From Chimaeribacter arupi (GTDB taxonomy: Bacteria > Pseudomonadota > Gammaproteobacteria > Enterobacterales > Enterobacteriaceae), in the NCBI RefSeq assembly GCF_002858805.1, contig NZ_PJZI01000005.1, positions 62,001 to 126,000 of the forward strand: a stretch of 64,000 nt of DNA. The letters run 5' to 3'. Shown here in pieces: positions 54,388 through 63,055 of the stretch; position 1 is the stretch's first letter, and every line of letters starts with the position of its first letter. A program made the translations under genes and the position numbers. The notes below the pieces were generated by a model, which did no database searches, had not been told where the DNA came from, and saw only the letters and a program-made list of their open reading frames with translations.

Positions 54388-54909
54388 ATGGCAAGAGCAC
54401 TGGCCTGTCTTGGCGATAAAACAAGTTACGGGAAAATTATTTCTGCCACCGCAACCTGTTTTGAAGGAAATAAGGCTATAGCCCGAACAGGCGACAAGGC
54501 ATCATGCAGCAAGTGTAACGGGTACTTTGACATCCTCGCTTCCGCGCAGGACTGGTCAGAAGAAGGTAAAGCATATGTCGCCACGGGTGACAGAGTGCTG
54601 TGTCGTTGTCCTGATCACTATGTTTACGGTTCAACCACACAGTTTACCAGTACAGGAACTGGCGCCCTGACCTCCCGCAATACCAGCCAATCATCCATAC
54701 CGGCACAGCAGGCACAAGACGCCACCGCCCGGAACTGTATTCGTTTTCAGTGCTCCGGTGATGATGGCCAGTTAATGGCTGATTGCCGCTACACCCTGAT
54801 ATTCCCTGATGGGCGATCTGAAGCGGGCATTACTGATGAACAAGGGGTAACAAAATGGCATTTTGCTGAATCTGCTGAAAATATTAACTTGCATATATTA
54901 ATGGACTAA
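54388..54909 (+). CDS. PAAR-like protein with C-terminal extension (T6SS spike cap)
   Basis: 173 residues from ATG 54388 (AAGGA seven bases upstream; ATG 54385 also possible). Residues 1-90 are PAAR-like: 'RALACLGDKTSYGKIISATA', 'IARTGDKASCSKC', 'AYVATGDRVLCRCPDH', with Cys/His ligands for the tip metal. Residues about 108-173 ('NCIRFQCSGDDGQLMADCRY', 'IFPDGRSEAGITDEQGVTKW') look like the small beta domain also found at VgrG tails, which links to effectors. It caps the VgrG spike and carries the toxin encoded next. The following gene starts two bases after its stop. Confidence 0.8.
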   Translation: MARALACLGDKTSYGKIISATATCFEGNKAIARTGDKASCSKCNGYFDILASAQDWSEEGKAYVATGDRVLCRCPDHYVYGSTTQFTSTGTGALTSRNTSQSSIPAQQAQDATARNCIRFQCSGDDGQLMADCRYTLIFPDGRSEAGITDEQGVTKWHFAESAENINLHILMD

Positions 54910-54911
54910 TT

Positions 54912-56096
54912 ATGCCTGTTTACTGCCTTAGTACACGTATTCACTCAAATGTCCCAGCAGGTTCCCTGTTATATGATCTGTGTATTTACCGCATGGATTC
55001 CAGCAGAAATAAATTTTCCTTAGTAGATGTTAAACAACAGCCATTTTTAGGTAACTATGAAACACAACGCCACTTGACTGGAAATATAAGTGAACCACTT
55101 TCAACTATTTATATTATGGAGATGAAACTTTACCGGAAAACCATGTTACATACGCACTCTGTTACTCCTGTGCCATTCACTAAAATGTACACATTGAAAG
55201 AATTTTCCTCAGGCAAAGCCTGGTCGCCGGTTAAGCGTGAAAATCCCTGTTATTTTGAGTCAACAGGCACCATGAAACCTGAGAGTCAAGGCGGTGAAAC
55301 GAAAAAAATTAAAATCACCATTCCGGAACGGCCATTTATTGCAAAAGAGTACCCTATTGGCGACCCGAGGGATCCTTTTGAAAAAAACATAATCGAACGT
55401 CAAATAGATGAAAGGTTTAATCAATTTGATTTTCCTGATCAACTATCCGCCAGCGTATGCGGACCTGCTGCATTTTTTTACTGCCTACAAAAGGATCGTC
55501 CCGATGTGTATGCACAGGCGGCTCGTGAACTTTGGCGATATGGGAAAACTAAAATCGCTGATCTGCTCATCTCACCAAGTGAAGGCTGTCGACACCCAGC
55601 TGGCACATTCTATTCCGATAACTGCATGCCAAAGATAGCTGGTATTGACTGGATAACGCTGGCAGGGCTAAGGGATTCAGAAAATGTGGTGTTTAGCTTT
55701 GATACCCTCGATTCTCCGGTTGCCGGCGTCACCCTGTGGCAAACATTGACGAAATGGTTTGAGAAATCAGGTTATGAAAAAATATTCAGTAATGTCGGTA
55801 TTACCCAGGCGGGAACGCAAGGGATTAGAGAATTAAATGAGTTTGTACAAAAAGGCTATACAGTAGTGACATTAATCAATGACGGGCTATTAAAACGCGG
55901 TGGCTCGACTCTAACGATTCCGACACACTGGATTGTATGGGAAGGCCCAGTCACGCAAGATTCTAATGGATATGTTAGTTTAAATTTATTTTCATGGGGT
56001 GAATCTGCAAATTCGATAAAGCCAGAAAAAGATTTGCGGTTCTTTATAAATAGGTTCTTTGGAGGGGTGGTTTTTAAACCATTACAGTGCAAATGA
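54912..56096 (+). CDS. candidate T6SS effector, C39-like cysteine hydrolase
   Basis: 394 residues, with no recognised full-length family. The first 140 residues are beta-rich. The C-terminal 220 contain the papain/C39-type pattern: 'ASVCGPAAFFYCL' (Cys183 in C-G-P-A), then 'IPTHWIVWEGPVTQ' (His339) and 'GYVSLNLFSWGE' (Asn358), the expected order Cys-His-Asn/Asp. No signal peptide. It directly follows the PAAR gene with no own ribosome site (coupled translation), and its stop overlaps the lipoprotein gene start (ATGA). The arrangement PAAR-toxin-immunity makes it a likely antibacterial effector. Target unknown. Confidence 0.55.
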   Translation: MPVYCLSTRIHSNVPAGSLLYDLCIYRMDSSRNKFSLVDVKQQPFLGNYETQRHLTGNISEPLSTIYIMEMKLYRKTMLHTHSVTPVPFTKMYTLKEFSSGKAWSPVKRENPCYFESTGTMKPESQGGETKKIKITIPERPFIAKEYPIGDPRDPFEKNIIERQIDERFNQFDFPDQLSASVCGPAAFFYCLQKDRPDVYAQAARELWRYGKTKIADLLISPSEGCRHPAGTFYSDNCMPKIAGIDWITLAGLRDSENVVFSFDTLDSPVAGVTLWQTLTKWFEKSGYEKIFSNVGITQAGTQGIRELNEFVQKGYTVVTLINDGLLKRGGSTLTIPTHWIVWEGPVTQDSNGYVSLNLFSWGESANSIKPEKDLRFFINRFFGGVVFKPLQCK

Positions 56097-56488
56097 AAAA
56101 AACATTATTACTTTTAAGCTTGCCTTTATTGTCTGCGTGTACTGTGCAGGCTGATTTCATTCCGGAAGGTAACAGGCTTAATAATGCTACGGTCGGTATT
56201 CCCTATTATGGAAAAATAGACATATTTGGCGGAAGGGTTTTTTCTAATGACATTTATGGTAAACAGGTAATTGTAGGGAGTATTCACCCAGATAATATAG
56301 GTCTCCATGTACAGTATTGTGATGAAGATAAGTTCAACAATTGTATACAGATTAGTGGGGTACCAACAAAAATAGGTGTAGCTAAAGTACGCATACGTGG
56401 TGGTATAGGGGGGGGGATGTTTTCAACAGCAGGAGAATTTGACAAAACTTATATTATTACGATTAATGAAGCAAAAGGAGATTCTTAA
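56093..56488 (+). CDS. small lipoprotein, probable immunity protein
   Basis: 131 residues from ATG 56093, overlapping the preceding stop. Lipobox 'LLSAC' with Cys16, then a periplasmic domain of about 115 residues (IPYYGKIDIFGGRVFSNDIY, 'GLHVQYCDEDKFNNCIQISG', 'KVRIRGGIGGGMFSTAGEFD'). No family recognised. Its position right after the candidate effector, and its likely anchoring on the periplasmic side, fit an immunity protein against a toxin that acts in the periplasm. Confidence 0.6.
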   Translation: MKKTLLLLSLPLLSACTVQADFIPEGNRLNNATVGIPYYGKIDIFGGRVFSNDIYGKQVIVGSIHPDNIGLHVQYCDEDKFNNCIQISGVPTKIGVAKVRIRGGIGGGMFSTAGEFDKTYIITINEAKGDS

Positions 56489-56539
56489 GGTCGTATTTCT
56501 GTAAATACAGCACCTTTCTTAAGATACGAGAGACGCGTT

Positions 56540-56668
56540 TGGCTGGGGCGACAGCATCTTTGCAAACGCGCCCCACGATGCCCAATGGTTAGCGAACCTG
56601 CTGAAAACGATTGGCTGATAAGCCAACAGAAAACGACATGATTAATATCTTGACGCACAACAGGGAGT
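56540..56668 (+). pseudogene. decayed fragment of a Tle3-like lipase
   Basis: 56589-56667 aligns with 57846-57926 of the intact lipase gene, about three-quarters identical by eye, with two bases missing that shift the frame and bring in TGA. The upstream part can be read as 'DSIFANAPHDAQWLANLLKT', like 'YKNPHRIYQFYAAQRLANLI' of the intact protein. The region equivalent to the nucleophile (GCGCACAGCCAGGGA) is recognisable as GACGCACAACAGGGA. A dead copy of a second lipase. Confidence 0.6.
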
Positions 56669-56670
56669 TC

Positions 56671-56719
56671 ACCCCATGGCCCGCTGATACTGGCCGGGCG
56701 TGACGCTCATAAACCGCCG
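56671..56719. repeat. 49-bp copy of the araC-type gene 3' end (junction)
   Basis: 47 of 49 bases match 60046-60094, the last codons and stop of the AraC-family gene. Here it is stranded between the lipase remnant and the VgrG tail, marking a recombination joint. Confidence 0.9.
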
Positions 56720-57042
56720 TGAAGCACGGCGAAATTGAGGTGATTGCGCCCAGCGGTATCCGTTTTAAAACGCCTGACGTCGCTTACCTGCCAAAAGCCA
56801 GCCTTGAGGGGCTAACCCCCTCCTTTAAAAACGGGGAACTTGTCCGCCAGTTCCGGCTCCACGCGCCCAATGATCCAGAGCATATCCTCAGGCAACAACG
56901 CTTTCGGTTATACCGGAATGGCGAGGTGCTGGACGGGATCACAGATGACAACGGCGAGTCCCCGTTACTGAACAGTACCGAACTGGATACCTGGTCACTG
57001 GAAATGTTGCACGACACTGACTCCCCGGAGGGAACCGCATGA
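56719..57042 (+). pseudogene. C-terminal tail of a VgrG protein
   Basis: Open from a GTG at the repeat junction to TGA at 57040-57042, about 107 codons. 'HGEIEVIAPSGIRFKTPDVA' is the end of a VgrG DUF2345-type beta region, followed by a transthyretin-like tail ('QFRLHAPNDPEHILRQQRFR', 'LYRNGEVLDGITDDNGESPL') that serves as effector adaptor. The VgrG spike (about 600 residues) is missing. The lipase start overlaps the stop (ATGA), as in intact VgrG-Tle operons. It might still be expressed as an adaptor piece, but the start is accidental. Confidence 0.65.
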
Positions 57043-59312
57043 GTGATCAACCGAAAGCACAAGACGTCAACCCTTTTGATGACCCCCCCGAACAGCGGGA
57101 TCCCCAAAGCAACGGCGTTCATACCCCGCATTATCTGGCAAGCCGCTGTATCGGCGTGCCGGTGAGTGCAGGTAAAAAAAGCTATACCACCGATTGCCCG
57201 GTTCAGCGCCCCATGCCCGGTATCGTGATTCTGGTGCATGGCGTGAATGACGTGGGGGAAGCGTACCAGAATCAGGAACGCGGCATTATCGAAGGGCTGA
57301 AAAAGCGGCTTGGGCGCGACGATCTGTGGCCGCACACATGGGAGGAGAAAACCTTCCGGGTGCGCAATGCGTCAGGGGAGATGGAAGAGTGCGCCGACCC
57401 GCAGAAAAAGCAAAGGGTCTGTTCAGACATCGCCCGTTCGCCAATTATTCCCTTTTACTGGGGCTATCGCCCGGTTGACTATGAGGTCTGGGACGACGAT
57501 CAACGTCAATACCGTGAAGCGATGGGCCGCAGCCGCCGCAGCCCGGAAACGCCCCTGCCCTATGATGCCTACCGTGAGAATGACAAGGCGGTACTGCGCA
57601 AATTCGGCGCGAAATACCCGATGGATTGCTTTCATAACACGCTGGATCCCAGCGGCGTATGGGGTGGCGGCACCTTTGCCAATGCCACCACCGCGATCCC
57701 CGATATGCTGGGGCCGGGCGCGGGCGGCCTCTCGTTAGGCGTTGTCGGGTTCCTCAGCCGCGCCGAACTGTTTAACGGCGGGGATTTTACCCATCCGGTC
57801 TATAAAAACCCCCACCGGATTTACCAATTTTATGCGGCGCAACGGCTGGCGAACCTGATTAAAACGATCAGGCAGAATAAGCCCACGGAAAAGGACACCA
57901 TTAATATTGTGGCGCACAGCCAGGGAACCCTTATCACCATGCTGGCAAACATGCTGGTAAAGGCGGAAGGGCTTGAACCGGCTGACTGCGTAATCCTCAA
58001 CCACTCCCCCTATTCGCTGGAAAATCGCTGGCTGGAGAACAGCCAGACGGGGCACCACCAGACGGATGTCGCCCGGCAACAGACCTTTGAGAATTTTTGC
58101 CGCTTAATGGCCACCAACGCCCGGTTTACCGAAGGGGGCGACGGCCTGCTGAGTGAAGAAGACCAGCAGAAACTCCTGGAGACTATGGCGCTCCCGCGCC
58201 GGGAGTTTAATAACAGCTGGTACAGCAACCCGTTACATCAGCGCAATAACTTCGGCAAGGTTTACAACTACTTCTGCCCGGACGACGGCACGGTGTCTTT
58301 GCTGCCGGTGCAGGGCATCGGCTGGCGTGGGGTGCCGCAGAAGATGGCGAAAAACATCCCCAACCTGAAGCAGCGGGTCTTTCACCAGAACAGCAGCGTT
58401 GGTTTGCCGCCGGACGGCAAACCCTTCAGAAAGCCCGCCACCGGTAAGGGCGACTTTGAATACTCATCACTGACAAATGCCCGCTGGGAGTTCAGCGATG
58501 TGATCCCGAATGGGGAAGCGTTGCCGGAGCCGTTTATTTTTACCCTGATGGGGCAGCTTAATCCGCTCGATGAGAATGCAGATAAAGACAAGGCTTACAG
58601 AGCACCGGTAGACGGCAATGACGAGCTGGTAGCGTATAACGCCAGGGCGGGGGCGGCGGGCAATGCGGAACACACGAAAGAAGAGACTTTTCCCTGCCCG
58701 CCCTATACGCCTTTTAAAGAGTTACAGCCCGGCCATCTGCTGACGAAAAGGGAAATTGATATCCTGAAATACTGGCGCGAGAGAGATATTGTCAGCGGCA
58801 AGGTGGTCAGTGTGAACGGCGCCAACAAAAACATTGTTGTTCGCCGCCGCCTGACCGAGGCGGAACTTCACGAGCTGTACAGTAAATCGGATGACATCAT
58901 GTTCAGCCAGCACTCCTCTATCGTGATGTCACCAAAAGTCCCGGAACTGGCGATGGCCTATGACCTGGCGATTGGCCCCTGCAAATCTTTCGATGTGGAT
59001 CATGGCGATTTTTGGAAGATGTTACTAAGACGTGCCGACTGGCGGGAGTGGTCAGAGGATGGCGCCGCGTATATTTATTACCGGACAGGGGAATTACCAG
59101 AATTAAAAACTAAGTTGTATATGAATAAACCCGATTTAGTCTTACCCACCGGTGAGTTTGGGGTAGTCAATCAGTTTATGAATGCCACTCGCGTTATTCC
59201 GGCCCGTTACCCGGAAATTTACAATACCGAAGTAGCGAACCTTCAGTGGCCTATGCCGCCGGTGGAAGATTATGACCGCGTACCGGCCTACCCGAAAAGG
59301 AAAGTAACATGA
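57039..59312 (+). CDS. T6SS phospholipase effector, Tle3-like (DUF3274 type)
   Basis: 757 residues. Alpha/beta hydrolase with 'GIVILVHGVND' (oxyanion region, 61-71), nucleophile elbow 'NIVAHSQGTLIT' (Ser294, AHSQG), 'YFCPDDGTVSLLPVQGIGWR' with the likely acid, and a C-terminal part with 'AYDLAIGPCKSFDVDHGDFW' holding a candidate His. No signal peptide, in line with T6SS delivery. Expected to cleave phospholipids in the periplasmic face of target cells. Coupled to the VgrG tail upstream and to the Tli3-like lipoprotein downstream by ATGA overlaps. Confidence 0.82.
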   Translation: MSDQPKAQDVNPFDDPPEQRDPQSNGVHTPHYLASRCIGVPVSAGKKSYTTDCPVQRPMPGIVILVHGVNDVGEAYQNQERGIIEGLKKRLGRDDLWPHTWEEKTFRVRNASGEMEECADPQKKQRVCSDIARSPIIPFYWGYRPVDYEVWDDDQRQYREAMGRSRRSPETPLPYDAYRENDKAVLRKFGAKYPMDCFHNTLDPSGVWGGGTFANATTAIPDMLGPGAGGLSLGVVGFLSRAELFNGGDFTHPVYKNPHRIYQFYAAQRLANLIKTIRQNKPTEKDTINIVAHSQGTLITMLANMLVKAEGLEPADCVILNHSPYSLENRWLENSQTGHHQTDVARQQTFENFCRLMATNARFTEGGDGLLSEEDQQKLLETMALPRREFNNSWYSNPLHQRNNFGKVYNYFCPDDGTVSLLPVQGIGWRGVPQKMAKNIPNLKQRVFHQNSSVGLPPDGKPFRKPATGKGDFEYSSLTNARWEFSDVIPNGEALPEPFIFTLMGQLNPLDENADKDKAYRAPVDGNDELVAYNARAGAAGNAEHTKEETFPCPPYTPFKELQPGHLLTKREIDILKYWRERDIVSGKVVSVNGANKNIVVRRRLTEAELHELYSKSDDIMFSQHSSIVMSPKVPELAMAYDLAIGPCKSFDVDHGDFWKMLLRRADWREWSEDGAAYIYYRTGELPELKTKLYMNKPDLVLPTGEFGVVNQFMNATRVIPARYPEIYNTEVANLQWPMPPVEDYDRVPAYPKRKVT

Positions 59313-60022
59313 AGGTAAAAGGAATGGCCCTGGTGATGCTGACCAGCTTATTTGCCATGTCAGGTTGTACCCGCCCGCAGCAGCCACCGACGCAGGTTAT
59401 CTATCGTTTCGATGATCACCGTTACCTTGAGTTGAAAGGATGGTATTGCGAAGGCGCGCTCTATTATGTGGATCCGGTTCGGGGTATTCGCGCTGAGGTC
59501 GCGAGCCAGTTTTACCGTGCCTTTGCGGATAAATATATCCACCCCTCAGAGCGGTATATTGCTATACCAGGCTGGGATACGGATGCTTTTCTAGTATCAA
59601 AAGATTATGGACAAACCTGGCAAACAGCATCATTTGCCACGAGCTATCACACCGTAGAGCCTGAAAGAACCTTGCGTCCAAAAAGAGAAAATATGCTGTC
59701 ATTTACCGTGGTAAATGATCAGGGTTTTTTACTGACGCGGCAGGGCAATCTTTATATGAGTTCAAAACCCTTTGATGACCCACGTGTCCAACCTGGAGAA
59801 GCGGGTATCGACTTTATTGATCAAGATGGCAACAAAGATACTCTATTACCCAGAGAGTCTGGCCCTAAGTGGGGGCTTTCCTATATTGCGCCCAAAGTTA
59901 TTGATCAATTAACTGATTCTCTCCTGGCCAACTGGCAGGATTTGCCCACCCAGGTTCCCGAGGTCAAGAACTATAAAGGTTGGGATCATATGCAGTGTGA
60001 CCCCAATAAAGGGCTGCAATGA
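59309..60022 (+). CDS. Tli3-like immunity lipoprotein
   Basis: 237 residues; lipobox 'FAMSGC' with Cys20. The mature part has 'RYLELKGWYCEGALYYVDPV', 'YIHPSERYIAIPGWDTDAFL', 'DYGQTWQTASF' (a propeller-like turn) and 'QGNLYMSSKPFDDP', which match the pattern of Tli3-type immunity proteins that block Tle3 lipases in the periplasm. Start overlaps the lipase stop (ATGA). Confidence 0.75.
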   Translation: MKVKGMALVMLTSLFAMSGCTRPQQPPTQVIYRFDDHRYLELKGWYCEGALYYVDPVRGIRAEVASQFYRAFADKYIHPSERYIAIPGWDTDAFLVSKDYGQTWQTASFATSYHTVEPERTLRPKRENMLSFTVVNDQGFLLTRQGNLYMSSKPFDDPRVQPGEAGIDFIDQDGNKDTLLPRESGPKWGLSYIAPKVIDQLTDSLLANWQDLPTQVPEVKNYKGWDHMQCDPNKGLQ

Positions 60023-60043
60023 TGTGGCGGGTAAGGGTAACCC

Positions 60044-60862
60044 TTACCCCATAGCCCGCTGATACTGGCCGGGCGTGACGCCCATAAACCGCCGGAACCA
60101 ACGGGTAAAATGGGCCTGATCGGCAAACCCGGCCTGTAGCCCCGCCTCGCTGAGTGAACAGTGCCGGCGGAGCAACCGCATGGCATACCTGATGCGCGCC
60201 TGCCGCTGATAGGCGTGGGGCGTCATGCCGTAGAGGCGTTCAAACGCACGGAACAACCGGTATTGCGGCAAGCCCGCTTCTGTCGCCAGATCAATCAGGC
60301 TCACTGAGTCTTCAAGGTGCTCATCCAGATAGTCCCGCACCCGCCGCACGGCCGCCATCTCTGCGCCCGGCGGCGGTGCGCTGCGGCGTTGGGTGACGTG
60401 GCGCGCCAGCAATTTGTCCGCGAAACTGAGGTAAGCCTGATCGCGGAACAGGTGGGAACCGTTGATTTCTGAACAGTGATGAAGGGCGTGCAGGCAGGCG
60501 GCGACGTCCGGGTCACGGATAATCGGCCCGGCCAGCGCGGCAGCGGGCGCAGCGGCGCGCTCCCTGACTAATTGCCGCAGGTGGGCCATATCCACGTAAA
60601 GCGTGCGTAACCGCCAGCCCGCTTCATTAATGGCCCAGCCCGCGTGGGGTTCATCGGCATCAATGGCATAGAGATCACCCTGACGCGCTGTGAATTCGTT
60701 GCCCCGCATCCGGATGCGGATACTGCCTGCGGTCAGCAGCGCAAAACAGGCGGTTTCATGGGTATGCACGTCATAGGCGTAATCCACAAACCGCCCGCGA
60801 ATCAGTTCCGCCTGCAACGCCGGCGCACGCCAGATGGTGATATCTGTTCCGGTCTCTGACAT
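60044..60862 (-). CDS. AraC-family regulator
   Basis: 272 residues from ATG 60862 (the frame extends to a TTG at 60895). N-terminal cupin-like ligand domain ('FVDYAYDVHTHETACFALLT', 'RQGDLYAIDADEPHAGWAIN'), C-terminal double HTH ('LIDLATEAGLPQYRLFRAFE', 'LSEAGLQAGFADQAHFTRWF', 'GVTPGQYQRAMG'). Similar AraC proteins are usually divergent from a small transport or DUF2000 gene, as here. The last 49 bp are duplicated at 56671-56719. Confidence 0.9.
   Translation of the reverse strand: MSETGTDITIWRAPALQAELIRGRFVDYAYDVHTHETACFALLTAGSIRIRMRGNEFTARQGDLYAIDADEPHAGWAINEAGWRLRTLYVDMAHLRQLVRERAAAPAAALAGPIIRDPDVAACLHALHHCSEINGSHLFRDQAYLSFADKLLARHVTQRRSAPPPGAEMAAVRRVRDYLDEHLEDSVSLIDLATEAGLPQYRLFRAFERLYGMTPHAYQRQARIRYAMRLLRRHCSLSEAGLQAGFADQAHFTRWFRRFMGVTPGQYQRAMG
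60046..60094. repeat. 49-bp repeat, original copy in the araC-type gene
   Basis: Matches 56671-56719 at 47 of 49 bases. Here it encodes the conserved end of the AraC domain, so this is the parental copy. Confidence 0.9.
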
Positions 60863-61002
60863 CCGATACACCCCAGTCTGTAGGATTCTCTGCAATAGCG
60901 TTCAAGACGCCCCCTCCCCTTTTTAGCATAGTGATTCCCGACATGACACAACCTGTTAACCGCATCACAACGTTAACCGTAGGCAGCAAGTAAGGGGAAA
61001 AA

Positions 61003-61434
61003 ATGAACGAACAGGCACAATCCATCAAGCTGGAGCGCTGCGTCATCGTGCTGGATGAACAATTGCCCGCCGGACGGGCAGCCAACGCGGCCGCAGTGAT
61101 CGCCCTGACCGTCGGGCAGCGCCATCCTGAATTAGTCGGGCTGCCGCTGACCGATGCGTCCGGCCACGCCCACCCAGGGTTAATCCCGATTGGGATTGCG
61201 GTGCTCTCGGCCACTGCGGAAGAACTGGGGGCAATCCACCGGCAGGCCACCGCCTCAGCAGAGGTGGATGTGGTGGACTTCCCGATTCAGGGGCAAATGA
61301 CCACGAATTATGGGGAGTTTATGGCCGTGATGGCGCAGATCCCGGCTGATGAACTGCGGTACCTTGGCCTGGCGCTGGTGGGCGAAAAAAAGAGCATCGC
61401 CAGACTGGTGTCGAAAAAGAAACTGTTCAGCTAA
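61003..61434 (+). CDS. DUF2000 family protein
   Basis: 143 residues: 'LERCVIVLDEQLPAGRAANA', 'AAVIALTVGQRHPELVGLPL', 'VVDFPIQGQMTTNYGEFMAV', typical of DUF2000, a small alpha/beta protein related to peptidyl-tRNA hydrolase 2 by structure. Function not established. Divergent from the AraC regulator, which probably controls it. Bidirectional terminator follows. Confidence 0.85.
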   Translation: MNEQAQSIKLERCVIVLDEQLPAGRAANAAAVIALTVGQRHPELVGLPLTDASGHAHPGLIPIGIAVLSATAEELGAIHRQATASAEVDVVDFPIQGQMTTNYGEFMAVMAQIPADELRYLGLALVGEKKSIARLVSKKKLFS

Positions 61435-61448
61435 GCCGCTGCACCCAT

Positions 61449-61476
61449 AAAAACGCCCTCATCTGAGGGCGTTTTT
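61449..61476. terminator. bidirectional terminator between DUF2000 and chemoreceptor genes
   Basis: AAAAACGCCCTCA / TGAGGGCGTTTTT with a two-base loop: a 13-bp perfect stem with A/T ends, between convergent genes. Confidence 0.88.
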
Positions 61477-61513
61477 CACATCATCCGGCCGTACAAGGCA
61501 GGGGTTATGCCGA

Positions 61514-63055
61514 TCAGTGCTGGGTTTTGAACACCGCTACCGTCTGGCGCAACACATCGGACTGCTCCTCCAGTGAACCGGCCGCCGCCGCGACCTGCTC
61601 CACCAGCGCGGCGTTCTGCTGCGAGACTTCATCCATCTGTGTCACCGCGATATTCACCTGATTGATGCCGTGGCTCTGCTCCTGCGTCGAGACCGCGATT
61701 TCGCTCATGATCTGGGTCACGTTCTGGATTGCGGTGCCGATACGCTGCATACTTTCGCCCGCTTTCGCCACCAGTTTGCTGCCGGCGTGTACCCGCTCAT
61801 CGGAGACTTCAATCAGCGCGCGGATATCTTTGGACGCAGACGCAGAACGCTGGGCCAGGTTGCGCACCTCGGCCGCCACCACGGCAAAGCCGCGCCCCTC
61901 TTCCCCGGCACGTGCCGCTTCTACTGCGGCGTTCAGCGCCAGAATGTTGGTCTGGAACGCGATGCTCTCAATGATGCTGATGATGCTGGCAATGCGTTCT
62001 GAGCCTTCCTCGATACCGGCCATGGTATCGATCACTTCTGTCACAATCCCGTTGCCCTCAGAGACGATGCTGCGCGCCTCTTTCGCCAGCCCGTTCACCT
62101 GTTCGGCGTGATCGGAGGTCTGTTTCACGGTGATGGTCAGCTGCTCCATACTGGCGGCGGTTTCCCCGAGTGAGGAGGCCTGCTCCTCGGTACGGGCGGA
62201 GAGGTCCATATTGCCGGACGCAATCTCTTTGGCGGCGTGCGCCACGGCGTCACTGGAGTCACGCACCCGGCCAATGGTTTCAGAGAGCGAACGGCGCATG
62301 GTTTCCAGCGCGCCCATCATCTCGCCAATCTCATCACGATGGGCGGAGAGAATCGGCGTCTGCAACTGGCCCTGCGCAATCTCTTCGCAATGTACCCGTG
62401 CCTCTTCAATCGCGTTCAGCAGGCGTTTTTTCAGCAGCACCACAATTGCGCCCATCGTCAGCAGGAACAGGGCAGTAAAGATGATAAGCAGCGTCAGGCT
62501 GAGGCGGAAGTTGGATTGCGCGGTCTCATTCAGTGAACGTGCATAGCTTTCGCGGTAAGAGAGCAGCTCATCCAGGGAGATTTCGAACTGGCGATCCAGC
62601 TGCGGCACCTGGGAGGTGATCATCTGCTCAAACCGGGCACGGTCGCCCTGTTGGGCCACGGCCATCAACGGCTTCAGGGCGTTGTCGTGGTAATCCTGCC
62701 AGCGCTGGTTAAAGTTGTCGGCCAACGGGGCCTCTTTATCGAGTTTTGGCCAGGCCATATAGCCGGAGAAAGATTTTTCCGCCAGGCCCATCACCCGCTG
62801 CGCGTTTTTCAGGGAGTCGGCCGCCGCGTCTTCTTTGCCCTGCTCACGGTACGCGATGTACTGGGAGAGGTGCACCCGCAGGGTACGGCTGTGGTTAATG
62901 GTATCCACAATGGAAAGCACCACACGGATTTCACGGTTAACATCATTCAAAGAAGCATTGCTGCGCTGAAGGTAATAGCTGCTGAGGGCAATGCTGGTAA
63001 TAAAAAGCAACGACAGGAATGCCAGGACAAGCAAGGTAAAACGGCGAATTGACAT
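61514..63055 (-). CDS. methyl-accepting chemotaxis protein
   Basis: 513 residues. First span about 6-28, periplasmic helical-bundle sensor about 30-185 (TarH-like, 'RVHLSQYIAYREQGKEDAAA'), second span about 190-210, HAMP about 212-265, then the kinase-control domain with the tip 'ESIAFQTNILALNAAVEAAR' followed by 'AGEEGRGFAVVAAEVRNLAQ'. Methylation-type helices flank it (ARTEEQASSLGETAASMEQL). It has no NWETF-type pentapeptide at the C-terminus. Binds an unknown attractant or repellent. Single gene. Confidence 0.93.
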   Translation of the reverse strand: MSIRRFTLLVLAFLSLLFITSIALSSYYLQRSNASLNDVNREIRVVLSIVDTINHSRTLRVHLSQYIAYREQGKEDAAADSLKNAQRVMGLAEKSFSGYMAWPKLDKEAPLADNFNQRWQDYHDNALKPLMAVAQQGDRARFEQMITSQVPQLDRQFEISLDELLSYRESYARSLNETAQSNFRLSLTLLIIFTALFLLTMGAIVVLLKKRLLNAIEEARVHCEEIAQGQLQTPILSAHRDEIGEMMGALETMRRSLSETIGRVRDSSDAVAHAAKEIASGNMDLSARTEEQASSLGETAASMEQLTITVKQTSDHAEQVNGLAKEARSIVSEGNGIVTEVIDTMAGIEEGSERIASIISIIESIAFQTNILALNAAVEAARAGEEGRGFAVVAAEVRNLAQRSASASKDIRALIEVSDERVHAGSKLVAKAGESMQRIGTAIQNVTQIMSEIAVSTQEQSHGINQVNIAVTQMDEVSQQNAALVEQVAAAAGSLEEQSDVLRQTVAVFKTQH

